NCBI GenBank assembly: GCA_963844055.1
Contig: CAWJMN010000001.1
Coordinates: 2,480,001-2,544,000, forward strand
DNA from: CAWJMN01 sp963844055
Lineage (GTDB): Bacteria; Planctomycetota; Planctomycetia; Pirellulales; Pirellulaceae
DNA length: 64,000 bases
Direction of reading: 5' to 3'
Made by a program: the position numbers and the translations under genes
The notes under the pieces: model-generated
What the model saw: only the letters and a program-made list of their open reading frames with translations
Databases searched by the model: none
What the model was told of the DNA's origin: nothing
Part shown: in pieces, positions 17,286 to 26,292 of the stretch
Layout: every line of letters begins with the position of its first letter
How positions within the stretch are numbered: position 1 is the stretch's first letter

Positions 17286-18722
17286 GTGCCCCGAGATTAC
17301 CAAGCATTTCGCCAAGCGCAGGCCGTTGTGCGTTCGTCGGTTGGTGGCGTAAGTCGTCGCGAACTGCTGCGCACGGGACTGGTCGGGTTTTCAGGGCTGA
17401 CACTCTCCAACCTGTTTCAGTTACGGTCTCTGATTGGGGCGGAACCGAACAAGGAAAAGACGGCCGTCATTTTGGTATGGTTGCGCGGCGGGGCCAGCCA
17501 CCTGGAGACATTTGATCCCAAGCCCGAGGCGTCTTCCGACTATCGCGGGCCTTTTACCGCGATACCAACCAATGTGCCAGGCATTCAGATTGGCGAGCTC
17601 CTGCCGCGGTTGTCGAAGATTGCCGACAAGTACGCGATTTTGCGGAGCATTGCACACACGGGGGGCGGGCATCCTGCGGGTTCGTTGCAGGTGCTGACGG
17701 GGGACCCAGATCCACAAGACAAGCCCAAGGGAGTCTTTCCTGATTGGATGTCGGTGGTTAGCTACTTGCGACGAGATCCAAAGCGGTCGATTCCGAATTA
17801 CGTTGCGATTAACCCAGTCGATCAATATGACGGTTTCGGCATTGCCGGGCCCGCGTACGTCGGACCAGCCTACGAGCCCTTTAGTGTAACGGGTGATCCG
17901 AGCCTGCCAACATTTGAAGTTCCGAACCTTAGTGCCGGACCGGCCGGGAATTCTAGCCTAACGCGCCGCGTGGAACTGAAAGACTCGCTTGATCGGCTTC
18001 GTCGAGACCTGGACCAGTCGGGAGCGATCGGCGCGGTTGGTCAATTCGAAGCACAAGCCATCAACTTGCTAACCAGTGAAAAAGCGAGGGAGGCGTTCGA
18101 CCTGCGGAAAGAACCGCAAAAATTGCGTGAACGCTACGGTATGAATCAGTGGGGCCAGCAGTGCCTGATGGCTCGCCGTCTGGTTGAAGCAGGAGTGGAT
18201 GTGGTGGCGACCGAGTTTGACGGCCCACTCTGTGGTCGCGTACAGAACTGGGATGATCATGCTGTCAATCAGCATGTATTTGATGCCCTAAGCTATCGGC
18301 TTCCCACAGTGGATCAAGCAGTTTCGGCGCTGATTGAAGATGTTTATCAGCGTGGCCTTGATAAGCGGGTGCTGGTCATCGTCGCGGGAGAGTTTGGACG
18401 TACTCCCCGCATCACGTATACCGCCAGCAGCGGTGGCGGCGTTGCGAGTGGCCCGACAGGAACGATCCAGCCTGGCCGCGACCATTGGCCCCGGGCGAAT
18501 TCGATGTTGTTTGCCGGCGGTGGTATTCGTACGGGACAAGTGATTGGTGCGACCGATGCCCGTGGCGAGGACCCCATCGAACGTAAGGTGGGAACCGGCG
18601 ACTTTTTGGCGACGATCTATCGTCACTTGGGAATCGACTATCGGAAGATTGCGATCGCCAATCACACGGGGCGCCCAATCCCCATCGTCAGCCAAGGCGA
18701 AGCTATTGCAGAGCTTGGTTAG
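17286..18722 (+). CDS. DUF1501 family protein, Tat-exported
   Basis: 478 residues. GTG start at 17286 chosen because AGGAGG ends nine bases before it; the TTG at 17277 touches that site and is too close. A twin-arginine leader (VSRRELLRTGLVGFSGL) precedes the DUF1501 fold, distantly related to alkaline phosphatase/sulfatase proteins: WLRGGASHLETFDPKP, the RSIAHTGGGHPAG block, ARRLVEAGVDVV, and a late AGEFGRTPRI motif. This copy is not paired with a PSD1 gene. DUF1501 proteins are abundant in planctomycetes and have no proven activity. Confidence 0.92.
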   Translation: MPRDYQAFRQAQAVVRSSVGGVSRRELLRTGLVGFSGLTLSNLFQLRSLIGAEPNKEKTAVILVWLRGGASHLETFDPKPEASSDYRGPFTAIPTNVPGIQIGELLPRLSKIADKYAILRSIAHTGGGHPAGSLQVLTGDPDPQDKPKGVFPDWMSVVSYLRRDPKRSIPNYVAINPVDQYDGFGIAGPAYVGPAYEPFSVTGDPSLPTFEVPNLSAGPAGNSSLTRRVELKDSLDRLRRDLDQSGAIGAVGQFEAQAINLLTSEKAREAFDLRKEPQKLRERYGMNQWGQQCLMARRLVEAGVDVVATEFDGPLCGRVQNWDDHAVNQHVFDALSYRLPTVDQAVSALIEDVYQRGLDKRVLVIVAGEFGRTPRITYTASSGGGVASGPTGTIQPGRDHWPRANSMLFAGGGIRTGQVIGATDARGEDPIERKVGTGDFLATIYRHLGIDYRKIAIANHTGRPIPIVSQGEAIAELG

Positions 18723-18855
18723 GGCCGTTCAATTCCGGGGTAAGTTGCTCAAGTAGTTTGCAGGCCACCCTTGCGCGAAGTTCCCTTCTGCGGTGTACAA
18801 TGCCGTTTTTGTAGGACTTCCTCTGTAAGGAAATGGCGCGAAACGCCTGGCAACT

Positions 18856-19773
18856 ATGACACGCCTTTTCTCTGGAATCATTCCACCACTTGTCACTCCT
18901 TTGCATGATCGCGACACGCTCGATGATGCGGGCCTATGCATTTTGATCGAGCATGTGCTGCGCGGCGGTGTCCATGGGCTGTTTATCTTAGGAACGACCG
19001 GCGAAGCTCCCAGTTTGAGCTATCGATTGCGGCGTGAATTCATCAGTCGTGTATGTGATCTGGTGGGGGAACGTGTTCCGGTCTTGGTAGGGATTACGGA
19101 CACCTCGTTTGTAGAGTCCGTGAACCTTGCCAAACATGCAGCGGATGCCGGGGCGTCGGCCGTAGTGCTTTCGACGCCCTACTATTTTCCAGCCGGGCAA
19201 ACGGAACTGACCGGCTATGTGCAGAACATTGTTGGCGAGCTTCCTTTGCCGTTGATGCTGTACAACATGCCAAGCCTCACCAAGGTATGGTTTGAGCTGG
19301 CAACGCTCGAAAAATTAGCGGCGATCGAAAACATTGTGGGGATCAAAGATAGCAGCGGCGACTTGGCCTATTTTGAGTCGCTGATGCAACTACGTAAATT
19401 GCGGCCTGATTGGTCGATAATGATCGGCCCGGAAGCGATGTTGCCCGAAGCGATGACCATGGGCGGGGACGGTGGCGTGGCAGGCGGTGCCAATGTCTTT
19501 CCGAAGTTGTTTGTGGCTTGCTATCAAGCGGCCGTAGCGGGAGATTGGTCTCGCGTGGAAAAGCTGCGGATCATCATCAACGAATTTCAGAAGGTGTACG
19601 ACATTGGAAAGTACGCCTCACGCCATATTAAGGCCACGAAATGCTCGTTGTCGCTGCTCAATATTTGTGACGACTTCATGGCAGAACCGTTTCATCGATT
19701 CCATCCGCCGGAACGGGAGCGGGTGCGTGTCATTCTGGACCAGGTGAAGCTTCAAGTTGAAGGAATGGTTTAA
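18856..19773 (+). CDS. Dihydrodipicolinate synthase (DapA/NanA) family lyase
   Basis: 305 residues, a full-length Schiff-base TIM barrel. Signature features: GTTGEAPSLS (phosphate-like/carboxylate binding), Tyr136 in LYNMPS and the Schiff-base Lys164 in VGIKDSSGD. Such enzymes cleave or form pyruvate-type aldol bonds: DapA, N-acetylneuraminate lyase, keto-deoxy sugar-acid aldolase. The next gene starts 2 bp after its stop, so the pair is cotranscribed with a VCBS-repeat secreted protein. No other lysine genes are near, so catabolic use is more likely than lysine synthesis. Confidence 0.9.
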   Translation: MTRLFSGIIPPLVTPLHDRDTLDDAGLCILIEHVLRGGVHGLFILGTTGEAPSLSYRLRREFISRVCDLVGERVPVLVGITDTSFVESVNLAKHAADAGASAVVLSTPYYFPAGQTELTGYVQNIVGELPLPLMLYNMPSLTKVWFELATLEKLAAIENIVGIKDSSGDLAYFESLMQLRKLRPDWSIMIGPEAMLPEAMTMGGDGGVAGGANVFPKLFVACYQAAVAGDWSRVEKLRIIINEFQKVYDIGKYASRHIKATKCSLSLLNICDDFMAEPFHRFHPPERERVRVILDQVKLQVEGMV

Positions 19774-19775
19774 GT

Positions 19776-21740
19776 ATGCGCTGGGGGCTGTTTGTTTTCG
19801 CATGGATTGGATTATCGCTGGGCAACTCGCTGTTGTTGGCTCAAAACCTGGAGCCGCTGCGCTACAACCACCCGGGGTTAGTGGTGGATTTAGGAGTGGG
19901 GCTTTGGGCGTGGCCGATTCCCTGTGATGCCGATCAGGATGGCGACTTCGATCTGATTGTTTCTTGCCCCGACAAGCCGTCCAACGGGGTGTGGCTGTTC
20001 GAGAATGTTATGGGAGACACTGCCCAGCAGAAGCTTCCGGTCTTCAAACCGGGCAAAAAATTGAGCAAGACCGTCCACTATGTGATGCCCAGTTATGTGG
20101 AGGGAAAGCTCCGAGTATTGTCGCCCGGCAATGAATATCGACAGTTCGAAGTTTCAGGGACGGAGCAAAAGGTTGCTTTGTCCGTTAAGAGCAATTTCTA
20201 TAAGCCGCAAGGAGAGCAGGTCAAAGGGCCACGAATGCGACACAACCAGTGGCGCTATGTTGATTTTGACGGCGATGGGGCCCTGGACCTTGTGACGGGC
20301 ATTGAGGACTGGAGCTATTACGGCTGGGATGATGCGTGGAATGCAGAGGGGAAGTGGATGAATGGTCCGCTGCATGGGTTTGTCCTGTGGCATCGAAACA
20401 CGGCCACCACCGATGCGCCCAAATACGCCTTGCCCGAAAAGGTGCTCGCCAATGGCGAGCCTGTGGATACGTATGGTTGTCCTTCGCCCAACTTTGCTGA
20501 CTTCGATGCCGATGGCGATTTGGACTTACTTTGCGGCGAATTTCTGGATGGCTTCACCTACTTTGAAAACCAGGGAAGTCGACAAGAGCCTCGCTATGCC
20601 GCTGGCAAACGATTGGCTTTGAAAGATGGTTCGCCGCTGGTGATGGATTTAGAGATGATCGTTCCTGTCGCGTTCGATTGGGATCGCGATGGAGATTTTG
20701 ATCTCATCGTGGGGGACGAAGATGGACGGGTTGCTTTCGTCGAGAACTTGGGAATGTCGACGGATGCCCACGTTCCGCAGTTTGCTTCCCCTCAGTATTT
20801 TCAGCAAGAGGCGGACACGCTCAAATGTGGCGCACTAGCGACTCCCTTTGGTACCGACTGGGATGGTGATGGTGATGTGGATATCGTTTCGGGAAATACC
20901 GCCGGCTATATCGAATTCTTTGAGAATCTCAGCGGCCCCCAAGTGGCTGTTCCTAAATGGGCAGCCCCCAAACGGTTAGAGGTCGATGGCAAGCCCTTTC
21001 GGATCATGGCAGGGCCTCAGGGAAGTATTCAAGGACCTGCGGAAGCCAAGTGGGGTTATACGACGCTCCATGTTGCCGATTGGGATGCGGATGGCCTTCC
21101 CGACGTTGTATTCAATTCGATTTGGGGGCGTGTCCAATGGCTAAAAAATGTGGGAACCCGCACCGCCCCACGGCTCTCGGCGCCTCAATCGATAGAAGTT
21201 CAATGGGAAGGGGAAACGCCCAAGCCGAGTTGGACTTGGTGGAAACCGATAGGAAAAGAACTCGTCACGCAGTGGCGTACCACTCCGGTTGTTCATGACT
21301 TCACAGGAGACGGCCTATTGGATTTGGCGATGCTCGACGTCGAAGGCTACTTCGTGCTATTCGCCCGAGCAAAAGTGGATGGCAAGCTGGTGCTATTGGC
21401 GCCTGAGCGGGTGTTTGTGGATGCAGAGGGGAAGCCACTGCGCTTTACAGACAGAACGGCGGGGGGAAGTGGACGGCGCAAGCTAAGTGTTTTGGACTGG
21501 GACGGCGATGGTAATCTTGACATCCTTCTGAATTCCTCCAATGCAGACCTCTTTCGTGGGCTGGGTAAAAAAGAGGGGCGTTGGCAGTTCGCTCACGCGG
21601 GAACACTGGCAAAACAGAATATCGAAGGGCATGATGTGAGTCCCACCACCGTCGATTTTAACGGCGATGGTGTTCCTGATTTTCTCGGCGGTGCCGAAGA
21701 TGGACGTCTGTACTTTTTGACGAATCCACGCACCAAGTAG
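19776..21740 (+). CDS. Secreted VCBS/FG-GAP repeat protein
   Basis: 654 residues with a signal peptide (MRWGLFVFAWIGLSLGNSLLLAQ). Nine Asp-rich calcium-binding repeats are spread through it, of the form D-x-D-x-D-G-D-x-D-[IL]: DADQDGDFDLIV, DFDGDGALDLV, DFDADGDLDLL, DWDRDGDFDLIVG, DWDGDGDVDIVSG, DWDADGLPDVV, DFTGDGLLDLA, DWDGDGNLDILL and DFNGDGVPDFLGG. This is the FG-GAP/VCBS beta-propeller pattern, usually an adhesive or carbohydrate-linked extracellular fold. It starts 2 bp after the DapA-family gene. Confidence 0.9.
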   Translation: MRWGLFVFAWIGLSLGNSLLLAQNLEPLRYNHPGLVVDLGVGLWAWPIPCDADQDGDFDLIVSCPDKPSNGVWLFENVMGDTAQQKLPVFKPGKKLSKTVHYVMPSYVEGKLRVLSPGNEYRQFEVSGTEQKVALSVKSNFYKPQGEQVKGPRMRHNQWRYVDFDGDGALDLVTGIEDWSYYGWDDAWNAEGKWMNGPLHGFVLWHRNTATTDAPKYALPEKVLANGEPVDTYGCPSPNFADFDADGDLDLLCGEFLDGFTYFENQGSRQEPRYAAGKRLALKDGSPLVMDLEMIVPVAFDWDRDGDFDLIVGDEDGRVAFVENLGMSTDAHVPQFASPQYFQQEADTLKCGALATPFGTDWDGDGDVDIVSGNTAGYIEFFENLSGPQVAVPKWAAPKRLEVDGKPFRIMAGPQGSIQGPAEAKWGYTTLHVADWDADGLPDVVFNSIWGRVQWLKNVGTRTAPRLSAPQSIEVQWEGETPKPSWTWWKPIGKELVTQWRTTPVVHDFTGDGLLDLAMLDVEGYFVLFARAKVDGKLVLLAPERVFVDAEGKPLRFTDRTAGGSGRRKLSVLDWDGDGNLDILLNSSNADLFRGLGKKEGRWQFAHAGTLAKQNIEGHDVSPTTVDFNGDGVPDFLGGAEDGRLYFLTNPRTK

Positions 21741-21759
21741 TGCTGTTGCAAAGCCATCA

Positions 21760-22077
21760 TCACTGCGCGGTGAACTTTAGGCCGATAATCGACACCAGCA
21801 ACAGGCCTAAGAAAAAAAGCCGTGCGGGGCTGGCGGGTTCGCCTAACAGAAAGATCCCCAGTAGTGCTGCTCCCAAGGCGCCTATGCCAACCCAAACGGC
21901 ATAGGCAGTGCCTATCGGCAGCGTTTTGGCCGCGACCGATAGCAGGAACATGCTCAAGACGATACCGCCGATCGTAAGAACACTGGGCCAGAGCTTGGTG
22001 AAGCCCTCGGTGTATTTGAGGCCGATGGCCCATCCGGTTTCCAGCAGGCCAGCGATGACAAGAATGATCCACGCCAT
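21760..22077 (-). CDS. gdx: Guanidinium exporter Gdx (SMR family, SugE)
   Basis: 105 residues with four membrane helices, the usual length for a small multidrug resistance protein. The conserved proton/substrate-coupling Glu is E13 in AGLLETGW. The GLKYTEGF motif and overall sequence match the SugE (Gdx) branch rather than EmrE; Gdx proteins export guanidinium against protons. A guanidine-III riboswitch lies immediately upstream on the same strand (22097-22138), which independently supports the substrate. GGAGGG at about 22085-22090 is the ribosome-binding site. Convergent with the VCBS gene. Confidence 0.93.
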   Translation of the reverse strand: MAWIILVIAGLLETGWAIGLKYTEGFTKLWPSVLTIGGIVLSMFLLSVAAKTLPIGTAYAVWVGIGALGAALLGIFLLGEPASPARLFFLGLLLVSIIGLKFTAQ

Positions 22078-22096
22078 GACGAACGACCCTCCATAG

Positions 22097-22138
22097 GGCG
22101 TCGTCTTGTCTTAACCGGGTACGGCGCGTCTCGTCCGG
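22097..22138 (-). promoter_or_regulatory. Guanidine-III riboswitch controlling gdx
   Basis: Read 5'-3' on the minus strand it begins CCGGACGAG, continues ACGCGCCGTACCCGG and ends ACAAGACGACGCC. This is nearly identical to the known guanidine-III (mini-ykkC-III) aptamer, a compact pseudoknot in which CCGG pairs with the later CCGG and GCGCCGT-type bases pair with the 3' ACGACGC segment. Guanidine binding by this class turns on expression by freeing the ribosome-binding site. It ends 19 bp before the gdx ATG with GGAGGG in between. Confidence 0.9.
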
Positions 22139-22255
22139 AGCCCATCGGGGCCAGTTACATCGAAGGAAGTTTAGGGAGCAATGGCGGGATGGTCAATGCC
22201 TGGAACTGTTGGTGTCACTGAAGGCCGTGTGATGGGCAAAACGCATGCAGTGCGT

Positions 22256-23125
22256 TTATTCTCGTTCGGCAATACCCAAAACAGGTGCGGACCGTTCAAT
22301 ACCCGGCCCCGAAGTCCAGTGCTCAACGACGAATCGGTTGCCTATGCGTGTCCAGCGTTCCACACGATTATCCGTAAAGTCGATCTGGTAAGAAGCGTCA
22401 ATCGCCTTCACCGTTCCATCGGCGGAACGCAAGGGCTCTTTTACAGTCGCTGTTCCATCCAGGTGTATTTCGCAAAGCTCGTTCACGCCGTTGGTAAAGA
22501 CAATTTTCCATGAACCAGTGGGGAATGAAGCAATTGGCTTGCCTTCCGGTTCCGTAGGCGCATTGGGGATCTCACTGGGATCGTGCTTGGCAAGTTCGCG
22601 GTTCCCTTTCGGATGGTGTTTGTGAAAGTGGTCGAAGGCCGATACATACCACCAACGCCCAGAAGCATCACAAAAACAGGATTCTGTATTCCAAAGGAGC
22701 AAGCGTCCTTCGATGCAATGTTTGTTCTGTTCGTGGCGTTTGTTTCGATATTCGTCCGTGTATTCGACGAAGCATTCGATCTCCGGTATTCCAACACTCT
22801 GTGACCAAATCTGAAAGCCGTAGAGCTCTGTCGTTTTTGCGGCCAAGTAGCTACGGACATAGGCTTGAGCTTGCTCTTCGGTGGTCCATACATCCTTGTT
22901 GTAGTAGCGGATGCGAACCGACTTGATCTTTCCATCGGTGAGTGTGTGAAGCGTCGGCAGCATTGTTGCATTGGCGGGTAGGTCGTCCGCAGCGGGCGGG
23001 TCCTTCTCTTGCATGCGAGCTTCCCGAGGAATGCCTGCTTCCGGCCGATTATCAAATCGAATCGTCGGCTCATCGGCCCGGGCGGCAACTACCGGTACAA
23101 GCGCGAGTAGAAATAGGAGTTTCAT
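22256..23125 (-). CDS. Hypothetical secreted protein
   Basis: 289 residues with a signal peptide (MKLLFLLALVPVVAARADE). The mature part has two visible halves. An N-terminal region contains EEQAQAYVRSYLAAKTTELYG. Then comes a WWYVSAFDHFHKHHPKGN segment rich in His and aromatics. The C-terminal 90 residues (TGSWKIVFTNGVNELCEIHL, VERWTRIGNRFVVEHW) look like a lipocalin-type beta-barrel, as in other planctomycete secreted proteins. I do not recognise the family. A TGCGTTT hairpin overlaps its 3' end. Confidence 0.75.
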   Translation of the reverse strand: MKLLFLLALVPVVAARADEPTIRFDNRPEAGIPREARMQEKDPPAADDLPANATMLPTLHTLTDGKIKSVRIRYYNKDVWTTEEQAQAYVRSYLAAKTTELYGFQIWSQSVGIPEIECFVEYTDEYRNKRHEQNKHCIEGRLLLWNTESCFCDASGRWWYVSAFDHFHKHHPKGNRELAKHDPSEIPNAPTEPEGKPIASFPTGSWKIVFTNGVNELCEIHLDGTATVKEPLRSADGTVKAIDASYQIDFTDNRVERWTRIGNRFVVEHWTSGPGIERSAPVLGIAERE

Positions 23126-23868
23126 AAAGGTGCATCCCAGGGAAGTGGTAAGCAGACGGCAGTCGCCTGGTCTAAATGACGACAGAAGCCAGGATTATAG
23201 CTGGGGGGAACAGCCTGCAGCCGGAATAATCGGACAGGTAAGTAGAGACGCGTCACAGCTTCGTTGGGCAAAGGATGTAGCAGGTTTGCTTGAAAGGAGG
23301 CGTGATCGGAGAGTTACGCTAGCATTCCTGCGGATTTGTAAGGAATTCGAGTTGTCGCAATCGTTTAGCGGGTGAGATACTGAATGATGCGACAATGGTG
23401 TGACGAAAAAGCTGTCGAAGGATTGCTGAGCCCTGCGTGCGATGCCCAGGAAACCAGGTTGGCCGTCGTGCGACCTCCGACTGACATAAAGTTGTGATCA
23501 GTATGATGGCGCAGCTGGGTGCTAACAGTAGTTTAAGTGGTCGGTAAGAACGCTGTAAGTGCAATTGTCTAAAGGTGTTACTGTATTTGTAACGGGTTTG
23601 TTAAGGGGGCTGGCATAGGCGTTGCTTTTACAAGAGTCAGATTGATCAGGGAATGAGTAGGACGACATTCCAACGTTGGAGCAAAGGCGAGACTTTGCTG
23701 TCGAAGACGGAAGTTGGGGCAGATAGCCTGAAAGGTTGAGGGCCTTTCTGGTAATCCGCCTGCCGCTGGTAGGGCAATGGATGATGCCATGTGGAGTTGA
23801 GCCCCAAGGGCGGGTAACTTCGCCAACGGAAGATGTTTATCCCTCGAGAAACGAAGGGGACTAAAGTC
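23126..23868. other. Long intergenic region with no clear gene
   Basis: About 740 bp between divergent genes. Frames on either strand have poor codon use and no signal or family motif, so I do not call a gene. The last 250 bases before the Gly/His-rich gene are rich in short G/C arms (for example GGGCGGG and CCGCCTGCC), so a structured leader is possible, but I cannot match a known riboswitch. Confidence 0.5.
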
Positions 23869-25557
23869 ATGAAAAAGCAACTACTATTTGCGGGCTACTC
23901 CATGGTACTGGGGGGCGCTTTGATCTTGGCTGGTGATGTATTTGCAGCCGGGCATGGCGGTGGTGGAGGTCATGGTGGCGGCGGAGGCCACGGCGGTGGA
24001 GGAGGTGGCCACATGGGTGGTGGTCATGCCGGTGGCGGACACATGGGCGGGGCGCATATGGGCGGAGCTCACATGGGTGGAGCTCATATGGGAGGCTTCC
24101 AGTCCGGTGGCGCTCGTATGGGTGGTCATTCCGGTGGCGTTCAAATGGGAAACCATGCGCATAGCGGGCATCAATTCAATCCCCAGCGAAATGTGCTGCC
24201 GAATTCCAGCATGCATCAGTTGCATCAGAACAACGGCAGCTTTCTGAGCAATGGTCAACGTGGCAATCCCGGTGTGACGGTGCATCGCCCGAATCTAAAT
24301 GGAAACAACTTGGGGAGTGGATTGCAACACAATCACTTGCCAAACAACTTTTCCAATCTGGGTGGCAACCATCACAATGGCTTGCAGCACAACGGGATCC
24401 ATAATGGTCTCCACAATGGGTTTAACGGTGGGCTCAACAATAACTTCCTAGGCAACAACCACTATCACGGTAGCCATCAGAATTACTCGTGGCATCATGG
24501 CCACTGGCATAACTACGGAGGCTATGGTGGGTATGGATATGGATTTGGTTATGGCCTTGGTGGATGGGGATTAGGTTACGGCTATCCTTTGGGATGGGGC
24601 TATGGTGGTTGGGGGCTGGGGTGCAATTACTATCGCAGCGGCTATCTCTCGTACTACAACCCTTACTGTTTAACCGGCAGTAATGTGTCGGTTTACAATT
24701 ACGCTCAGCCCATTCCCGTCGTTTTGGACGGAAGTAACGCTGCTTCGGGAACGGCAGCACAAGACTTTCATAATGCACGACAGGTGTTTGCTGCCGGAGA
24801 TTATGCCTCGGCACTTGCACTGGTCGACAAGGGGATCAAGGCTCAGCCATCCGATGCGGTCATGCACGAATTCCGGGCTTTGGTCCTGTTTGCGATGCGT
24901 GACTATGACAACGCGGCAGCGACAATTCACTCGGTATTGTCGGTTGGACCGGGTTGGGACTGGACCACGATGATTGGGCTTTATTCAAGCCCCGATGTCT
25001 ATACGGCCCAGTTGCGTGCTCTGGAAGAGCACGTGGCAGCCAATCCAAATCATGCAAGCGGGCGGTTCCTGCTGGGGTATCACTATATCACCACGGGAAA
25101 TCTAACTTCGGCAGCTTATGAGCTGAAGCAAGTAACAACGCTCGTTCCTAATGATCGTACGTCAGCCGACTTGCTAAAGGCGATTTCCACTCCGGACAAG
25201 TCCGCTGTGGCTCCCGCTGCAGCAGATTCGGTGGCTCCTGCACTTGCTACGCCAGATGTAAAGTTGCCACCAATTGCTAGTGATGCGATTGTGGGAACCT
25301 GGAAAGCGGCTCGGGCCGATGGTTCATCGTTTGAGCTTGTCCTGGGAAATGACAAGACCTTCAACTGGAAGTTCGTCAAGGATTCGGTCAATGATCAATT
25401 CGGTGGAACCTACACCACCGAAGGGTCGCTGCTAATCTTGAAGAGCAAGGATGGTTCGGTCATGGTGGGGCAGCTTTCATCGGCAACACCCGGAGGATTC
25501 AACTTCAAGCTGGTGGGTGCTCCTAGTGACGATGCGGGCTTGAAGTTCGGAAAATAG
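23869..25557 (+). CDS. Secreted Gly/His-rich protein with TPR-like and lipocalin-like domains
   Basis: 562 residues. Start at 23869 has an AAGGGGA site upstream and opens a signal peptide (MKKQLLFAGYSMVLGGALIL). Residues about 27-85 are Gly/His/Met repeats (GGHMGGAHMGGAHMGG), then Asn/His-rich and Tyr/Gly-rich low-complexity sequence to about 290. Residues about 315-440 are TPR-like (ARQVFAAGDYASALALVDKG, FLLGYHYITTGNLTSAAYEL). The final 90 residues (IVGTWKAARADGSSFELVLG) form a small beta-barrel-like domain. The His/Met/Gly tract could bind metals; that is inference. A terminator follows. Confidence 0.85.
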   Translation: MKKQLLFAGYSMVLGGALILAGDVFAAGHGGGGGHGGGGGHGGGGGGHMGGGHAGGGHMGGAHMGGAHMGGAHMGGFQSGGARMGGHSGGVQMGNHAHSGHQFNPQRNVLPNSSMHQLHQNNGSFLSNGQRGNPGVTVHRPNLNGNNLGSGLQHNHLPNNFSNLGGNHHNGLQHNGIHNGLHNGFNGGLNNNFLGNNHYHGSHQNYSWHHGHWHNYGGYGGYGYGFGYGLGGWGLGYGYPLGWGYGGWGLGCNYYRSGYLSYYNPYCLTGSNVSVYNYAQPIPVVLDGSNAASGTAAQDFHNARQVFAAGDYASALALVDKGIKAQPSDAVMHEFRALVLFAMRDYDNAAATIHSVLSVGPGWDWTTMIGLYSSPDVYTAQLRALEEHVAANPNHASGRFLLGYHYITTGNLTSAAYELKQVTTLVPNDRTSADLLKAISTPDKSAVAPAAADSVAPALATPDVKLPPIASDAIVGTWKAARADGSSFELVLGNDKTFNWKFVKDSVNDQFGGTYTTEGSLLILKSKDGSVMVGQLSSATPGGFNFKLVGAPSDDAGLKFGK

Positions 25558-25583
25558 ATTCGCGACAGTTGTAAAACTTCTTT

Positions 25584-25629
25584 TGCCGCGTGGTTAGTCG
25601 CCCTGACTTTCCTCGCGGCATTTTTGTTT
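25584..25629 (+). terminator. Terminator after the Gly/His-rich gene
   Basis: TGCCGCG (25584-25590) pairs with CGCGGCA (25614-25620), followed by TTTTTGTTT. It starts 27 bp after the stop codon at 25557. Confidence 0.88.
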
Positions 25630-25666
25630 CTTGGATCGATGCCATTAGGCAAGATGCGAAGTAGAG

Positions 25667-26179
25667 CTATCGAAAGAAATCGATCCACGCTATCTGCAGT
25701 TGTTTGGGGTTAGCCATAAAAACCTTGGGTGGAATCTGTAGTTCGAAGTAGCCGTCCTTTAACGGAATAGAGGGTTGCTTGCCGACGATTTTCACTTCGG
25801 CGTAAAACGCATCGGTGGCGGTGACCTCAATCTCTTGATCGCCTTCGAGGCGAAACTGGCGAGACTTCGGCGCTTCTGTACTGGAAACATGCCACTGCAG
25901 GGAACATCCGCCGTGTTTAATGGTGAGCTGTTCAAGCCCGCGAAGGTGGAGGCGAAGGTGCAGTTTTTCGGGCCAACTGTCTGAGGTTCGGGTGATCGTT
26001 ATTTGATCGATGCCTGCAGGGGACTGGATATCGATGGTGAAAAAGCCATCGGCGGGCTCAGCGGTGACCTTTGTCTCCTTTTTGCCGGCCTTCACCTGTA
26101 GCAGGGGCTTTTCATCGGCCGTGGAGGCGACTGCCAGCGAAAGGCAGGTCACAAAGATTACCAATCGGCGTAGCATCAT
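25667..26179 (-). CDS. Hypothetical secreted beta-rich protein
   Basis: 170 residues. The start at 26179 follows GAGGTG and opens a signal peptide (MMLRRLVIFVTCLSLAVASTA); the in-frame ATG at 26221 would add 14 polar residues and no ribosome-binding site. The mature protein is a run of predicted beta strands (GFFTIDIQSPAGIDQITITR, KLHLRLHLRGLEQLTIKHGG) with a late FELQIPPKVFMANPKQLQI block. Not recognised. It converges with the preceding Gly/His-rich gene. Confidence 0.72.
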   Translation of the reverse strand: MMLRRLVIFVTCLSLAVASTADEKPLLQVKAGKKETKVTAEPADGFFTIDIQSPAGIDQITITRTSDSWPEKLHLRLHLRGLEQLTIKHGGCSLQWHVSSTEAPKSRQFRLEGDQEIEVTATDAFYAEVKIVGKQPSIPLKDGYFELQIPPKVFMANPKQLQIAWIDFFR

Positions 26180-26292
26180 AAACACCTCGATTTGATGGTT
26201 CCTGCTTTGGATTGTAGCCACCTAGCGGGGCCTATAGAATCACAACAGGGAAAACCTGGAATATGATGGTTGATCGATTTGGGGGAATTGGA

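Noticed and set aside
23578..23880. Leftward frame in the long intergenic region
   Set aside because: No ribosome-binding site, no family motif, and it runs into the start of the Gly/His-rich gene on the other strand.
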